Origin: Nitrospirota bacterium
GTDB lineage: Bacteria; Nitrospirota; Leptospirillia; Leptospirillales; Leptospirillaceae
NCBI GenBank assembly: GCA_021801345.1
Contig: JAJYYA010000032.1
Location: forward strand, 1-33,080
Reading direction: 5' to 3'
DNA: 33,080 bases
The position numbers and the translations under genes are program-made. Below the pieces are notes generated by a model. It was not told the DNA's origin. It did not search any database and saw only the letters and a list, made by a program, of their open reading frames with translations. Below, in pieces: positions 1 through 8,716 of this stretch; the first letter of the stretch is position 1; each line of letters opens with the position of its first letter.

Positions 1-782
1 CCTCGCCGCTTCCGACCTTCTATACCGAGGATCTGATCGAGGAGAAGATCGAAGACGGCTCCGCCGCCCGAGACTTTCTCGACATTCTTCACGGCCGGCT
101 CTATCCTCTCCTGTATGAAGTGTGGGAAAAAAATCGTCTTTCGCTCAGGGCTTTCGAAAAGGGCGAGAAAGAGATCGAAAATCTCTTTCATGTTTTTACG
201 GGGCTCTCCCTTCCGGTCTTTCGGGAGATCGACCCTCTGGCCTCGACCGCCCTCCGCTATGCGGGGATCCTGACCCAGCATCCCCGGTCGGCCAAAGGGC
301 TCGAGTCCATCCTTTCGGATGTCCTAGACGGTGCTCCCGTCAATATCGAGCAGTGCGTCGAGCGTCGCGTCGCTCTTCCCGACGACCAGCGCCTGATTTT
401 GGGCTCCGAACTCTCTTTGGGAGAGGAAACCGTTCTGGGCGACCGGGTCACCAACCGGACAAATCAGCTCCTGATACGGATCGGACCCGTCGACAATGCC
501 GCCTTCGAAGCCCTTCTTCCCGGCCGGGAAAACCTTCGGAAGGTCGCCTTCTGGACAGACTTCTATCTGCTCGATCCGCTCCTGGCGGAGATAGAAATTC
601 TTCTGTCGGACAGCGATCCCAGCCCGGTTCGGCTGGGGGCGGAGACCCGAAATCGTCTGGGGCTTGACGCCTGGCTCGAATGGGGCGCCTATACGAGGGA
701 AAAAAGCGTTTTTGTCAGGATCGACCCCGTATTGTCGGTCCAGGAGGAGATCACCATGAAAACCGCGGGAGTTTCGAGATGA
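1..782 (+). CDS. tssG: T6SS baseplate protein TssG (5' end outside window)
   Basis: This is the C-terminal part, about 259 residues, of TssG, a cytoplasmic T6SS baseplate wedge subunit that works with TssE, TssF and TssK. The reading frame is open from position 3; the family is usually about 330-350 residues, so some 80 residues lie upstream. Visible family features are the LPTFYTEDLI segment at the window edge, the DFLDILHGRL segment, the LSLPVFREI stretch, and a C-terminal half with the GDRVTNRTNQLLIRIGP and WTDFYLL segments. The TGA stop at 780-782 overlaps the ATG of the next gene (ATGA), implying translational coupling. An in-frame ATG at 756 follows a good AGGAGG but would give only eight residues, so I do not treat it as a gene. 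The family call rests on recognised sequence style and on context. Confidence 0.9.
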   Translation, partial: SPLPTFYTEDLIEEKIEDGSAARDFLDILHGRLYPLLYEVWEKNRLSLRAFEKGEKEIENLFHVFTGLSLPVFREIDPLASTALRYAGILTQHPRSAKGLESILSDVLDGAPVNIEQCVERRVALPDDQRLILGSELSLGEETVLGDRVTNRTNQLLIRIGPVDNAAFEALLPGRENLRKVAFWTDFYLLDPLLAEIEILLSDSDPSPVRLGAETRNRLGLDAWLEWGAYTREKSVFVRIDPVLSVQEEITMKTAGVSR

Positions 783-3451
783 TCATTGCCGATCTGAAAC
801 CGTTGTTTCGCCGCATGTCCCCCGTTCTCACGCGGGCGGTCGAGCAGGGAGCGGGGCTTTGTCTTTCCCGGACCCATTACGAAATCACGCCCGAGCACGT
901 TCTCATGTCTCTTCTGGACCATCCTGACTCGGACGTGATGAAGGTTCTCGTCGCGGAAGGAATCGAGCCGTCGGGTCTCCGGAGGGAGATGTCCAATGCC
1001 CTCGACGACCTCAAGAGTGGAAACGGTGGTCGGCCGGTCTTCTCCCCCCTCCTCATCGAGCTTCTCCAGGACGCGCACCTCATCGCCTCTCTCAACAGAA
1101 ACGAGTCCCACACCCGTTCCGGAGTCTTCCTTCAGGCCTTCATCAACCGCCTTTCGGCTTACTCTTCGGGGCGCCCCTCGAAGTCTCTGGAAAGGATCGG
1201 GAAGGAGCGCCTCAAGGAGCAGTTCGACACGCTCTCGTCGGGCTCGAGCGAAATCGTGGGGGGCGGGAAGGAGTCGGAAAAGGGCGAGTCCGAGGAGGGG
1301 ACGGCGATTGGCCGTTTTTGCGAAGACTTTACGGAGAAGGCCAGGAAGGGACGGATCGATCCGGTCTTCGGCCGCGATGCCGAGGTCCGGCAGATCATCG
1401 ACATCCTTTCTCGCCGGCGAAAGAACAATCCTATCTGCGTGGGCGATCCGGGGGTCGGCAAGACCGCTATCGTCGAAAGTCTGGCCCTTCGTATCGTCGA
1501 GGGGGACGTTCCCGAATCGATGTCCAAGGTTCGTCTTTTGGGTCTTGACATGGGGGCGCTCGAGGCCGGAGCCGGGGTCAAGGGCGAGTTCGAAAACCGC
1601 TTAAAGGGCGTGATAAACGAGATCAAGGCCTCGTCCGTGCCGGTCATCCTCTTTATCGACGAGGCCCACACGCTGATCGGGGCCGGCGGAGCCCAGGGAG
1701 GCGGGGACGCCGCAAACCTCCTGAAGCCGGCCTTGGCCCGGGGAGAGCTTCGGACCATTGCCGCCACGACCTGGGCGGAGTACAAAAAATACTTCGAAAA
1801 AGATGCGGCCCTGGCTCGAAGGTTCCAGCCCGTCAAGCTCGACGAGCCCTCCGTCGAGACGGCGATCCTCATCCTCCGGGGACTCAAGGCCCATTACGAG
1901 GCGGTCCATCACGTCACCATCCGGGACGACGCCCTTGTGGCGGCAGCCACTCTGTCCGACCGGTACCTCACCGGCCGGAAGCTTCCCGACAAGGCGGTGG
2001 ATCTTCTTGACACCAGTGCGGCCCGGATCCGGATCTCGCAGTCCTCAAAGCCCGAGAAGGTCGAAGGACTCGAGCGGCGCATTCAGGCTCTCGAGCGGGA
2101 AAAAGGCGGACTTGTGCGGGACCGGACCTTCGGCCACCTCGTGTCGGACGATCGGATCGAGGCGATCGAGGCGGAGCTCAAGGGGCTCGAAAAGGATCTT
2201 TCGAGCGTCCGGGAGCGTTGGGAAAAGGAAAAGACGGCCGTTTCGGAACTTTTGGCCCACCGGGAGGATCCTCGCAGAGAAGGCCCCGAGAGAGAGACCT
2301 GGATGAAGGAGCTTCGGGCCAAGGAGGCAGCGGTCCGGGCGATCCAGGGGGATCATCCCATGATCCATTTCGAGGTCGATCCGGAGACGGTCGCCCGGGT
2401 GGTCTCGAACTGGACCGGCATCCCTCTGGGCAAACTCATGAGGGAGCAGGCGCAAACGGTGATGAAGCTCCAGGAAACCCTGGGCGAGCGCGTACTGGGA
2501 CAGGAGCCGGCCCTGGCCCGGGTCGGGGAGATCATCCGCAACTCCCGGGCGGGTTTCAAGGCGCCCAACCAGCCCGTCGGGATCTTTCTCCTGGTCGGAC
2601 CTTCGGGGGTCGGCAAGACCGAGACGGCACTCTCCGTCGCAGATATTCTCTTCGGCGACGAAAAGGCCACGGTCAGCATCAACATGAGCGAGTTCCAGGA
2701 GAAGCACCAGGCGAGCCGACTGATCGGATCCCCTCCCGGGTACGTGGGGTACGGAGAAGGAGGGGTCCTGACGGAAGCAGTTCGTCAGAGGCCATACTCC
2801 GTCGTGCTCTTAGACGAGGTGGAAAAGGCCCATCCCGACATCCTGAACATGTTCTATCAGGTCTTCGACAAGGGGGTCCTCTCCGATGGGGAGGGCAAGG
2901 AGATCGATTTTTCCAACACGGTGATCTTCCTGACGAGCAACTTGGCCTCCGAGAAGCTCTCCGCCTACGCACTGGAGCATCCGGAGGCGGGGTACGAGGA
3001 GTTGGTGAACCTCATCCGGCCCGACCTGTCGCGGCACTTCAAGCCGGCCCTTCTCGCCCGAATGACGATCGTCCCCTATCTTCCCCTTCGAGGGGAGGCC
3101 CTGGGACGGATCGTCCGTCTCAAGACGAAAAGGCTTTCCCGCTCCTTCGTCGCGAACAACGGGGTGGAGATCGTCTTCGAGGACTCGCTCGTCGAGCATG
3201 TCGCGACCCAGTGCGAGACCTCCGAGGCCGGGGCCCGCAATATCGACTATCTTCTCCAGAGCCGGATCCTCCCTGAAATCTCCCGCGAACTGATCGGCCG
3301 TCTGGTCGAAGGGACCCTGGAAGGACCGGTCCGGGTCGGGATCGCCGCCGACGGAACCACCGTTATCGGAACGGGCGACGGCCAGGAGAGCGGGAATCAG
3401 AAGACCGGGGAAGGAAAGCCGGCCCGTAAGAACAAGAGGAAGAACCCATGA
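779..3451 (+). CDS. tssH: T6SS sheath-disassembly AAA+ ATPase ClpV/TssH
   Basis: This 890-residue Hsp100-type AAA+ unfoldase would extract and recycle the contracted TssBC sheath in the cytoplasm. I chose ATG 779 because it overlaps the tssG stop and begins MIIADLKPLFRRMSP, a typical start of the ClpV N-domain; the frame is open upstream but that part lies inside tssG. Domains in order are a double ClpN helical domain (about 1-150), the first AAA domain with Walker A GDPGVGKT near residue 222 and Walker B ILFIDEAH near 290, a coiled middle domain (about 400-520), the second AAA domain with Walker A GPSGVGKT near 606 and VVLLDEVEKAH, and a C-terminal D2-small domain. Both ATPase sites look intact. 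The last 25 residues are lysine-rich and probably disordered. The stop overlaps the vgrG start. Confidence 0.97.
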   Translation: MIIADLKPLFRRMSPVLTRAVEQGAGLCLSRTHYEITPEHVLMSLLDHPDSDVMKVLVAEGIEPSGLRREMSNALDDLKSGNGGRPVFSPLLIELLQDAHLIASLNRNESHTRSGVFLQAFINRLSAYSSGRPSKSLERIGKERLKEQFDTLSSGSSEIVGGGKESEKGESEEGTAIGRFCEDFTEKARKGRIDPVFGRDAEVRQIIDILSRRRKNNPICVGDPGVGKTAIVESLALRIVEGDVPESMSKVRLLGLDMGALEAGAGVKGEFENRLKGVINEIKASSVPVILFIDEAHTLIGAGGAQGGGDAANLLKPALARGELRTIAATTWAEYKKYFEKDAALARRFQPVKLDEPSVETAILILRGLKAHYEAVHHVTIRDDALVAAATLSDRYLTGRKLPDKAVDLLDTSAARIRISQSSKPEKVEGLERRIQALEREKGGLVRDRTFGHLVSDDRIEAIEAELKGLEKDLSSVRERWEKEKTAVSELLAHREDPRREGPERETWMKELRAKEAAVRAIQGDHPMIHFEVDPETVARVVSNWTGIPLGKLMREQAQTVMKLQETLGERVLGQEPALARVGEIIRNSRAGFKAPNQPVGIFLLVGPSGVGKTETALSVADILFGDEKATVSINMSEFQEKHQASRLIGSPPGYVGYGEGGVLTEAVRQRPYSVVLLDEVEKAHPDILNMFYQVFDKGVLSDGEGKEIDFSNTVIFLTSNLASEKLSAYALEHPEAGYEELVNLIRPDLSRHFKPALLARMTIVPYLPLRGEALGRIVRLKTKRLSRSFVANNGVEIVFEDSLVEHVATQCETSEAGARNIDYLLQSRILPEISRELIGRLVEGTLEGPVRVGIAADGTTVIGTGDGQESGNQKTGEGKPARKNKRKNP

Positions 3452-4941
3452 GCGCCACGAATGCCCCGCAAGCCGGTGATGTCACCTTCAGTTTGACTAT
3501 TTCCGGCCTTCCTCCGGAGGCGTTGCGTGTGGTGGCCTTTTCTGGCGAAGAGCGGCTGAACGGGGATTATGGCTTCCAAATGACGATTCTCTCCCGCCAG
3601 AACCAGCTGAGGCCGAAGGATCTCATCGGCCGCGACGCCTCATTTGTCCTCGAGTCGCGGAGGGAGGGCCTGCCCGTGAGAATGCCCTACCACGGGATGA
3701 TCGGAGAGTTCACGATTCACCGTCAGGTCTTCGAGGAGACGGAGTACAGGGCGACGCTCGTGCCCCGGATCGCGGCGCTGAATCTAGCGGAGCACTCGGA
3801 GATCTACACCCTCGAGAAGGATATTCCGGGGATTCTCGAGGAGGTTCTGAAGGCGGCGGGATTCACCTCCCAGGACTACCAGTTCAAGATCGTCGACGGC
3901 GGTCGGCCGCGTTCCTTTGTCTGCCAGTACCGGGAAACCCCCCGCCAGTTTATCGACCGATGGGCCGAGAGGGAGGGGATCGTCTACTACTTCGACCACT
4001 CGGGGGAAAAAGAGCGGGTGATCTTTTACGACCAGCCCCACCAGAAGCCCGCCTGGACAAAGACCCTGACCTACCGCCCTCCGGGAGAGCTCGACATCGG
4101 ATTTAAGGACGACTCCCTGATCGAGTTCCACGAAACGGCCCGTCCGGTACCCGGAAATGTGGTGGTCCAGGACTTCAACTATCGGAAGGCGAACCTTGAA
4201 ATCCGCGAGGAGGCGGTTCTCGACCCGCGCTCGGAAACCCTGCTCCAAGAATACGGGGGCAATCTCCGGACCAATGCCGACGCGAAGCGTCAGTCCAAGA
4301 TCCTCTCCGAGATCCTTCGGTGTCGGGCACAGACCTATTCCGGAACGAGCTCCGCAATGGAGGTCAGGTCGGGCACGACCATTCAGGTCCAGAGCCATTT
4401 CCGGGAGGAGATGAACGCTTCGTTCTATGTCGTGCGGGCCCGCTTCGAGGGATCGATGATGGAAGCCTCATCCCAATCAGAGTCGCCTCTGAAACAGGGG
4501 CGATTCACCACCTTTTTTGACGCGCTTCCCTCGGAGACTCCCTTTCGTCCCGAACGCAGGACCCTCTGGCCCCGGATCCCGGGCGTCGTCCAGGCGATCA
4601 TCGAGGCGGAAGGATCGGGAAAATTATCGGAGATCAACGAGTATGGGGAATACAAGGTTCGCTTCCCCTTTGCGCTCACGAAAAAGAAGACCCAGAAGGG
4701 ATCGGGGTGGGTTCGGCTCTCCACCCCTCTCGCGGGATCCGACAATGGGATCCACTTTCCCCTTCACAAGGATACCGAGGTTCTTGTGGCCTTTCTAGGC
4801 GGGGATCCGGATCAGCCGGTGATTGTGGGAGCCTTGCATAACTCGGAAGGCCGAAATCTTGTCTCGAACAAAAATCCGGAGATGAACATTATCCGGTCGG
4901 CCGGGGGGCATTTCATCATGTTCAACGACGGAAATCTCTGA
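3448..4941 (+). CDS. vgrG: Short VgrG/TssI spike protein, core only
   Basis: This 497-residue VgrG forms the trimeric puncturing spike on the Hcp tube. Residues about 10-370 are the gp27-like hub, with recognisable segments such as FIDRWAEREGIVYYF near 170-185. Residues about 375-470 are the gp5-like OB fold, with LWPRIPGVVQAII, GSGWVRLSTPLAG, TEVLVAFLGGDPDQPVIVGALHN. The protein stops at GGHFIMFNDGNL, just where most VgrGs enter the DUF2345-type beta-helical needle. It is therefore shorter than the usual 600 or more residues. The next gene, in the same frame 57 bases later, codes for a beta-rich repeat protein that could supply the missing needle. The start overlaps the clpV stop by four bases. 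No C-terminal effector extension is present. Confidence 0.95.
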   Translation: MSATNAPQAGDVTFSLTISGLPPEALRVVAFSGEERLNGDYGFQMTILSRQNQLRPKDLIGRDASFVLESRREGLPVRMPYHGMIGEFTIHRQVFEETEYRATLVPRIAALNLAEHSEIYTLEKDIPGILEEVLKAAGFTSQDYQFKIVDGGRPRSFVCQYRETPRQFIDRWAEREGIVYYFDHSGEKERVIFYDQPHQKPAWTKTLTYRPPGELDIGFKDDSLIEFHETARPVPGNVVVQDFNYRKANLEIREEAVLDPRSETLLQEYGGNLRTNADAKRQSKILSEILRCRAQTYSGTSSAMEVRSGTTIQVQSHFREEMNASFYVVRARFEGSMMEASSQSESPLKQGRFTTFFDALPSETPFRPERRTLWPRIPGVVQAIIEAEGSGKLSEINEYGEYKVRFPFALTKKKTQKGSGWVRLSTPLAGSDNGIHFPLHKDTEVLVAFLGGDPDQPVIVGALHNSEGRNLVSNKNPEMNIIRSAGGHFIMFNDGNL

Positions 4942-4998
4942 CCGAGTCACCCACAGTTCCCTTCTATGGGGGGGAATCCAGAACCATGAGGAGGCAGC

Positions 4999-5784
4999 AT
5001 GAGCGGCATCAACCCGAACGCAGACAATATCGAAACATCAAATACCAACGGGATCGTCGGTTTTTCCAGTTCCTATATCAGCCTTCAGGCGGTCGACGGA
5101 ATCTATCTGAACGGGATCGGGCCGGACAATACCGCCTCCAAGGATCTTCCCAAGGAGATCACGGACAATAAGGGGAATTTCTACATCTCGGGCCAAAACG
5201 GAGAGGCGGTTATCAAGTCCGTGGATACCGGCTCGATTCATTTGAACAGCCAAAACGGAAATGTCGATATCAATGTTCCAAGCGGATCCTTTAACACCAA
5301 TGTTCAGACTTTCAACGGTTTCGTCGTGGGGGACAGCGTCTCAAAAACCAATGGAAACATCACCTCCATTGTCGAACAGAGTTCCAATTCCATCGTCCTG
5401 GGAGCTTCGACTTCCACGGTTGTGGGTCTTTCAAACTCGGTTATTGGCGGAGACAGCAACTCCTTAGTATTAGGGGTAAATTCCCAGACGACAGCCGGCG
5501 AGGCACTTAATATCAACCTCGGGCTTCTTCAAGGAGTCGTCTTGGGCAATAATCTGTCGATGACTCTTGGACAATCCGAGCAAATTACTTTAGGTCCCTC
5601 TTTAAGTATTACAATAGGCCCCTCCACCTCTTTTTCAAACGCTGACTTCAAGTTAACGCCTGCGCAATTTAAGGAAATTGGAGCGGATATTAAAAATCAA
5701 GCAACCTCTATCAAAAGTTGTGCGACAGACATAAAAGATAGCGCCTCAGCAATATGGACCTCGGTCATGACCATTTTTCCATGA
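4999..5784 (+). CDS. Beta-rich repeat protein, probable detached VgrG needle
   Basis: I know no named family for this 261-residue protein. Residues about 60-100 (ISGQNGEAVIKSVDTGSIHL, then NGNVDINVPSG) resemble the alternating polar/hydrophobic strands of the VgrG DUF2345 region. Residues about 125-220 are a run of 7- to 9-residue units such as SNSIVLGAS, SNSVIGGDS, SNSLVLGVN, SEQITLGPS and LSITIGPS, the pattern of a trimeric beta-prism or phage spike. The last 45 residues look helical. It has its own AGGAGG site 5-6 bases before ATG 4999 and no signal peptide. It follows the truncated vgrG in the same frame, with two TGA codons (4939 and 4987) between them. I infer a separately encoded spike extension; an effector or a chaperone substrate is also possible. 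Its second half falls to about 40% GC. Confidence 0.7.
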   Translation: MSGINPNADNIETSNTNGIVGFSSSYISLQAVDGIYLNGIGPDNTASKDLPKEITDNKGNFYISGQNGEAVIKSVDTGSIHLNSQNGNVDINVPSGSFNTNVQTFNGFVVGDSVSKTNGNITSIVEQSSNSIVLGASTSTVVGLSNSVIGGDSNSLVLGVNSQTTAGEALNINLGLLQGVVLGNNLSMTLGQSEQITLGPSLSITIGPSTSFSNADFKLTPAQFKEIGADIKNQATSIKSCATDIKDSASAIWTSVMTIFP

Positions 5785-5833
5785 AGGACAGGATGATACT
5801 CATTTTCCTCTCTTCCGCAGGAACATCTTTCCC

Positions 5834-8716
5834 ATGAGAATCATTAAGCCTATTCTCTTGGGCTTTCTCTCAAAGCCTTATAAAAGGCATGGGAATCAAC
5901 TGGCTTTGACGGGGCTATGGGCATTTCTCTTTTCCAACCCCGATGTTCCGCTTACCGAGCAGGAAATGTGGAAGACAGTGGCCCCTCTCTTTCCTGAGAA
6001 CACTCCTTGGGACGAGGGCGTGCCCAAGGAGAGGGGTGAGGTGCTCCTTGTGGGAGATTGCCATGCCATGAAGGGGATCCCTGTCCCCAAACGGCAAGTG
6101 AGCCTTCGAATCGGTCCGGTAGCCAAATCTCTCGATGTTTATGGCAACAGGGTCTGGAATCGGGACCGTGGGTTCCTTCGCAAGAGTGATCCGCAGCCAT
6201 TTCTCTCCATGCCGGTCGATTTTGCCCATGCATTCGGAGGTCCGGGATATGGTCAGAATCCAATCGGAATGGGGTGTGAAGATTCTGCCAATGGAGATCT
6301 CAAACCACTTCCCAATATCGAAGACCCTACCAATCCCATTTTGTCACCAGAGGACCGGCCGGCACCCGCAGGGTTCGGTCCCCTTGGAATGATTTGGACT
6401 CACCGATACAGTAAGATCGGAAAGTATCAACCTGGTGAACTCGGAAAAGATCCTCCGCCACTCCCGGCCAACACAGACTGGACTTTTTTCAACCAGGCGC
6501 TACCCGACCAATGGCTTCCAGGGATGTGGGGCGGAGGAGAAGACTTCTCACTCTCCGGATTCCATCCTGACCTTGAAACTCAGACAGGCCATGTTCCCCG
6601 GGTTCGAGTTCGAAGCTTTGTTACCTTCCGGCAGGGACATACGCTCGAACCCGTCCTGTCCCCGGAAACGCTCTGGCTCTTTCCATGCCTCTCGATGGGG
6701 ATAATGATCCACAGGGGAACGCTTCCTATCGAATCCGACGACGCTTCCGAGATCGCCTCCATTCTTCTCGGAGTCGAAGATCCTGGAGAGAATCGCTCCA
6801 TGGATCACTATCTCGCCGTAAAATCCCGTCGGGAAGAGAAAAACTCCAAGGATATTTCCCGCTTCCAAGAAACCCCGCTCCTCCCCAAGCGACTCGAGAA
6901 CGATCCCAGAGCAAACCTTTTGGATCCGACCTATCTGTTGGGAAACTCTCTTGAAAGTCCATTCGAGACGAGAAAGATACTCGCACAGAAAATGGACGAG
7001 GTTCAGGAAAAAGTTGATTCTCTCCGAAGCTCCCTCTCCAAGATTCCTCCCCCTCCCGAAGGATCTTCCTCCGACATCACAAAGACTTTTCAGGACCAAT
7101 TGGAGAAAGAAACCCAGAGCTTCAAAAAAAGTAAAGAACAGATCGCGACCTCTCCTCCAACATCACAGAGTATCTTGAAAAACATCCAGCAAGAAGGCGA
7201 GAGGCTGAAAGATGTTGCCAATGATGTCGATGCATTGAAGCAGAATATGGCCCACAAGATCGAAGCGACTATCAACAGATTTCCTTCGGAGGGACTGAAG
7301 AACCTGGGAAAAACCCGGGAGGAGATTCTCTCGAGGGTCGCGAATCTTAAAGGCGGCTCCCAAAGTCCCTCCGAAATTCCCCCTCCCCCTAAAGATCAGT
7401 CTTCTTTTGAGAATCTGTTTTCAAAAGATCGGATCGTTGCCCTCTTGCAGTCCGAGCGAGACCGAATCGGAGCATCCTTCCCGGATGGAATACAACTCTC
7501 CCCCGAAGCATCGGAGAAGCTTTTAAAGCTAGACGCCTCCATCGAATCGCTTAAATCCAACGTTAACAACATGGAAAACAGAGAGCCTCCGTCCAATATG
7601 AAGGGTCTGATTCGGATATTGCACTACTTTTCCCCACCGGAGCCCAATTCTTCCATTGCCACGGATCTTAGAAGGTCTGTCGAGGAAGAGCTTGTTCGCA
7701 CCCGACATTTCCGGAACCGTAATCTGAGGGGCGCGGACCTTTCAGGACTTGACCTATCGAGAGCCGACTTTTCTGATGCTGACGTGATTGGAGTTAACTT
7801 CACAGGATCTAACCTGTCGGGGACTCAATTCACCGGAGCCTGGGCAACCTATGCCAACTTCTCCCAATGCCTCCTCGACCGGTCAGACTTTTCCGGAGCC
7901 AACCTCGGATGCGCCGATCTGTCCACCGCCAGAGGTATAGGCACCTCATTCAGAGACGCCTTCCTTTCGGGAGCACTCCTGATCGATACGACCTTTTCCG
8001 AGGGAGATTTTTCGGGGGCAGAGTTCTTTCATACCGTCTTCAGACGCTCAAAGATTCACAAAAGCATTTTTGCCCACGTGAAGTTTCTCCGAGCGGGAGA
8101 TATTCCCTTCCCGCCTCAGGGAACACCAGATGAAAGTCCTGATACCAAAACACGATTTTTGATCGAAGAATTAGATTTTTCAGGCTCAGACTTTACAAAA
8201 GTTCTTTTCATGAACGTCGACTTCATCCGATCAAATCTGTCGGAATGCCGCTTGGATCAGGCCATCTTTCTGGAGTGCACAGGTCCGGGAACCCACTTTG
8301 ACAAAGCCAGCCTCATAAAATCCACCTTCCCAAAATCCACCGACTTCAAAGAATCCTCCTTTCAGAAAGCCGATCTTTCAAGGGCCAATTTCCGGGGAGT
8401 CAACCTTGAGAAGAGCGACTTTCGCGGAGCGACGCTGGTCGGGATGGATGGTTCAGATGGCACGTTCCGAGGAGCCCTCCTCTCCGGAACCCGAGCCACC
8501 AAGTCTCGGTTCATGAAAGCCGACCTCCGAGACGTTGACGCCCGGGGAGGAGACTTCAGAGAAGCCCTTTTTCTCAAGTCCGATCTGCGAGGGGCCATCT
8601 TCTCCCATGCCTCTCTCTACAAGGCGGGATTTATCGGCGCCCAGATCGATGCCACGACCTTCTGGGATCATGCCCTGATCGGCAAGACAACCCTCGTCCA
8701 GGAAAAGACTCCATGA
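5834..8716 (+). CDS. DUF2169-pentapeptide repeat fusion, T6SS adaptor-like
   Basis: This 960-residue protein has three parts. Residues about 1-340 match DUF2169: VGDCHAMKGIPVPKR, then SLDVYGNRVWNRD, DFAHAFGGPGYGQNPIGMG, LKPLPNIEDP, PAPAGFGPLGMIW, and DWTFFNQALPDQW. Residues about 375-600 are charged and probably coiled, with proline-rich linkers (IPPPPEGS, EIPPPPKDQ). Residues about 615-950 are pentapeptide repeats, A(D/N)LSG type, for example LRGADLSGLDLSRADF, expected to form a right-handed beta-helix. DUF2169 proteins elsewhere (for example the Agrobacterium Tde2 locus) act as adaptors that load PAAR/DUF4150-linked cargo on VgrG; a similar role here is inference. No catalytic motif is evident. 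The stop overlaps the next start (ATGA). The gene is poorer in GC than the T6SS core genes. Confidence 0.85.
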   Translation: MRIIKPILLGFLSKPYKRHGNQLALTGLWAFLFSNPDVPLTEQEMWKTVAPLFPENTPWDEGVPKERGEVLLVGDCHAMKGIPVPKRQVSLRIGPVAKSLDVYGNRVWNRDRGFLRKSDPQPFLSMPVDFAHAFGGPGYGQNPIGMGCEDSANGDLKPLPNIEDPTNPILSPEDRPAPAGFGPLGMIWTHRYSKIGKYQPGELGKDPPPLPANTDWTFFNQALPDQWLPGMWGGGEDFSLSGFHPDLETQTGHVPRVRVRSFVTFRQGHTLEPVLSPETLWLFPCLSMGIMIHRGTLPIESDDASEIASILLGVEDPGENRSMDHYLAVKSRREEKNSKDISRFQETPLLPKRLENDPRANLLDPTYLLGNSLESPFETRKILAQKMDEVQEKVDSLRSSLSKIPPPPEGSSSDITKTFQDQLEKETQSFKKSKEQIATSPPTSQSILKNIQQEGERLKDVANDVDALKQNMAHKIEATINRFPSEGLKNLGKTREEILSRVANLKGGSQSPSEIPPPPKDQSSFENLFSKDRIVALLQSERDRIGASFPDGIQLSPEASEKLLKLDASIESLKSNVNNMENREPPSNMKGLIRILHYFSPPEPNSSIATDLRRSVEEELVRTRHFRNRNLRGADLSGLDLSRADFSDADVIGVNFTGSNLSGTQFTGAWATYANFSQCLLDRSDFSGANLGCADLSTARGIGTSFRDAFLSGALLIDTTFSEGDFSGAEFFHTVFRRSKIHKSIFAHVKFLRAGDIPFPPQGTPDESPDTKTRFLIEELDFSGSDFTKVLFMNVDFIRSNLSECRLDQAIFLECTGPGTHFDKASLIKSTFPKSTDFKESSFQKADLSRANFRGVNLEKSDFRGATLVGMDGSDGTFRGALLSGTRATKSRFMKADLRDVDARGGDFREALFLKSDLRGAIFSHASLYKAGFIGAQIDATTFWDHALIGKTTLVQEKTP

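Noticed and set aside
680-778. Upstream start of clpV at 680
   Set aside because: The extra 33 residues overlap tssG in another frame and do not look like a ClpV N-terminus; ATG 779 overlaps the tssG stop as neighbours do.
4939-4998. Readthrough or selenocysteine at TGA 4939 fusing vgrG to the spike gene
   Set aside because: A second in-frame TGA at 4987 and a strong separate ribosome site before ATG 4999 make two independent proteins the simpler reading.
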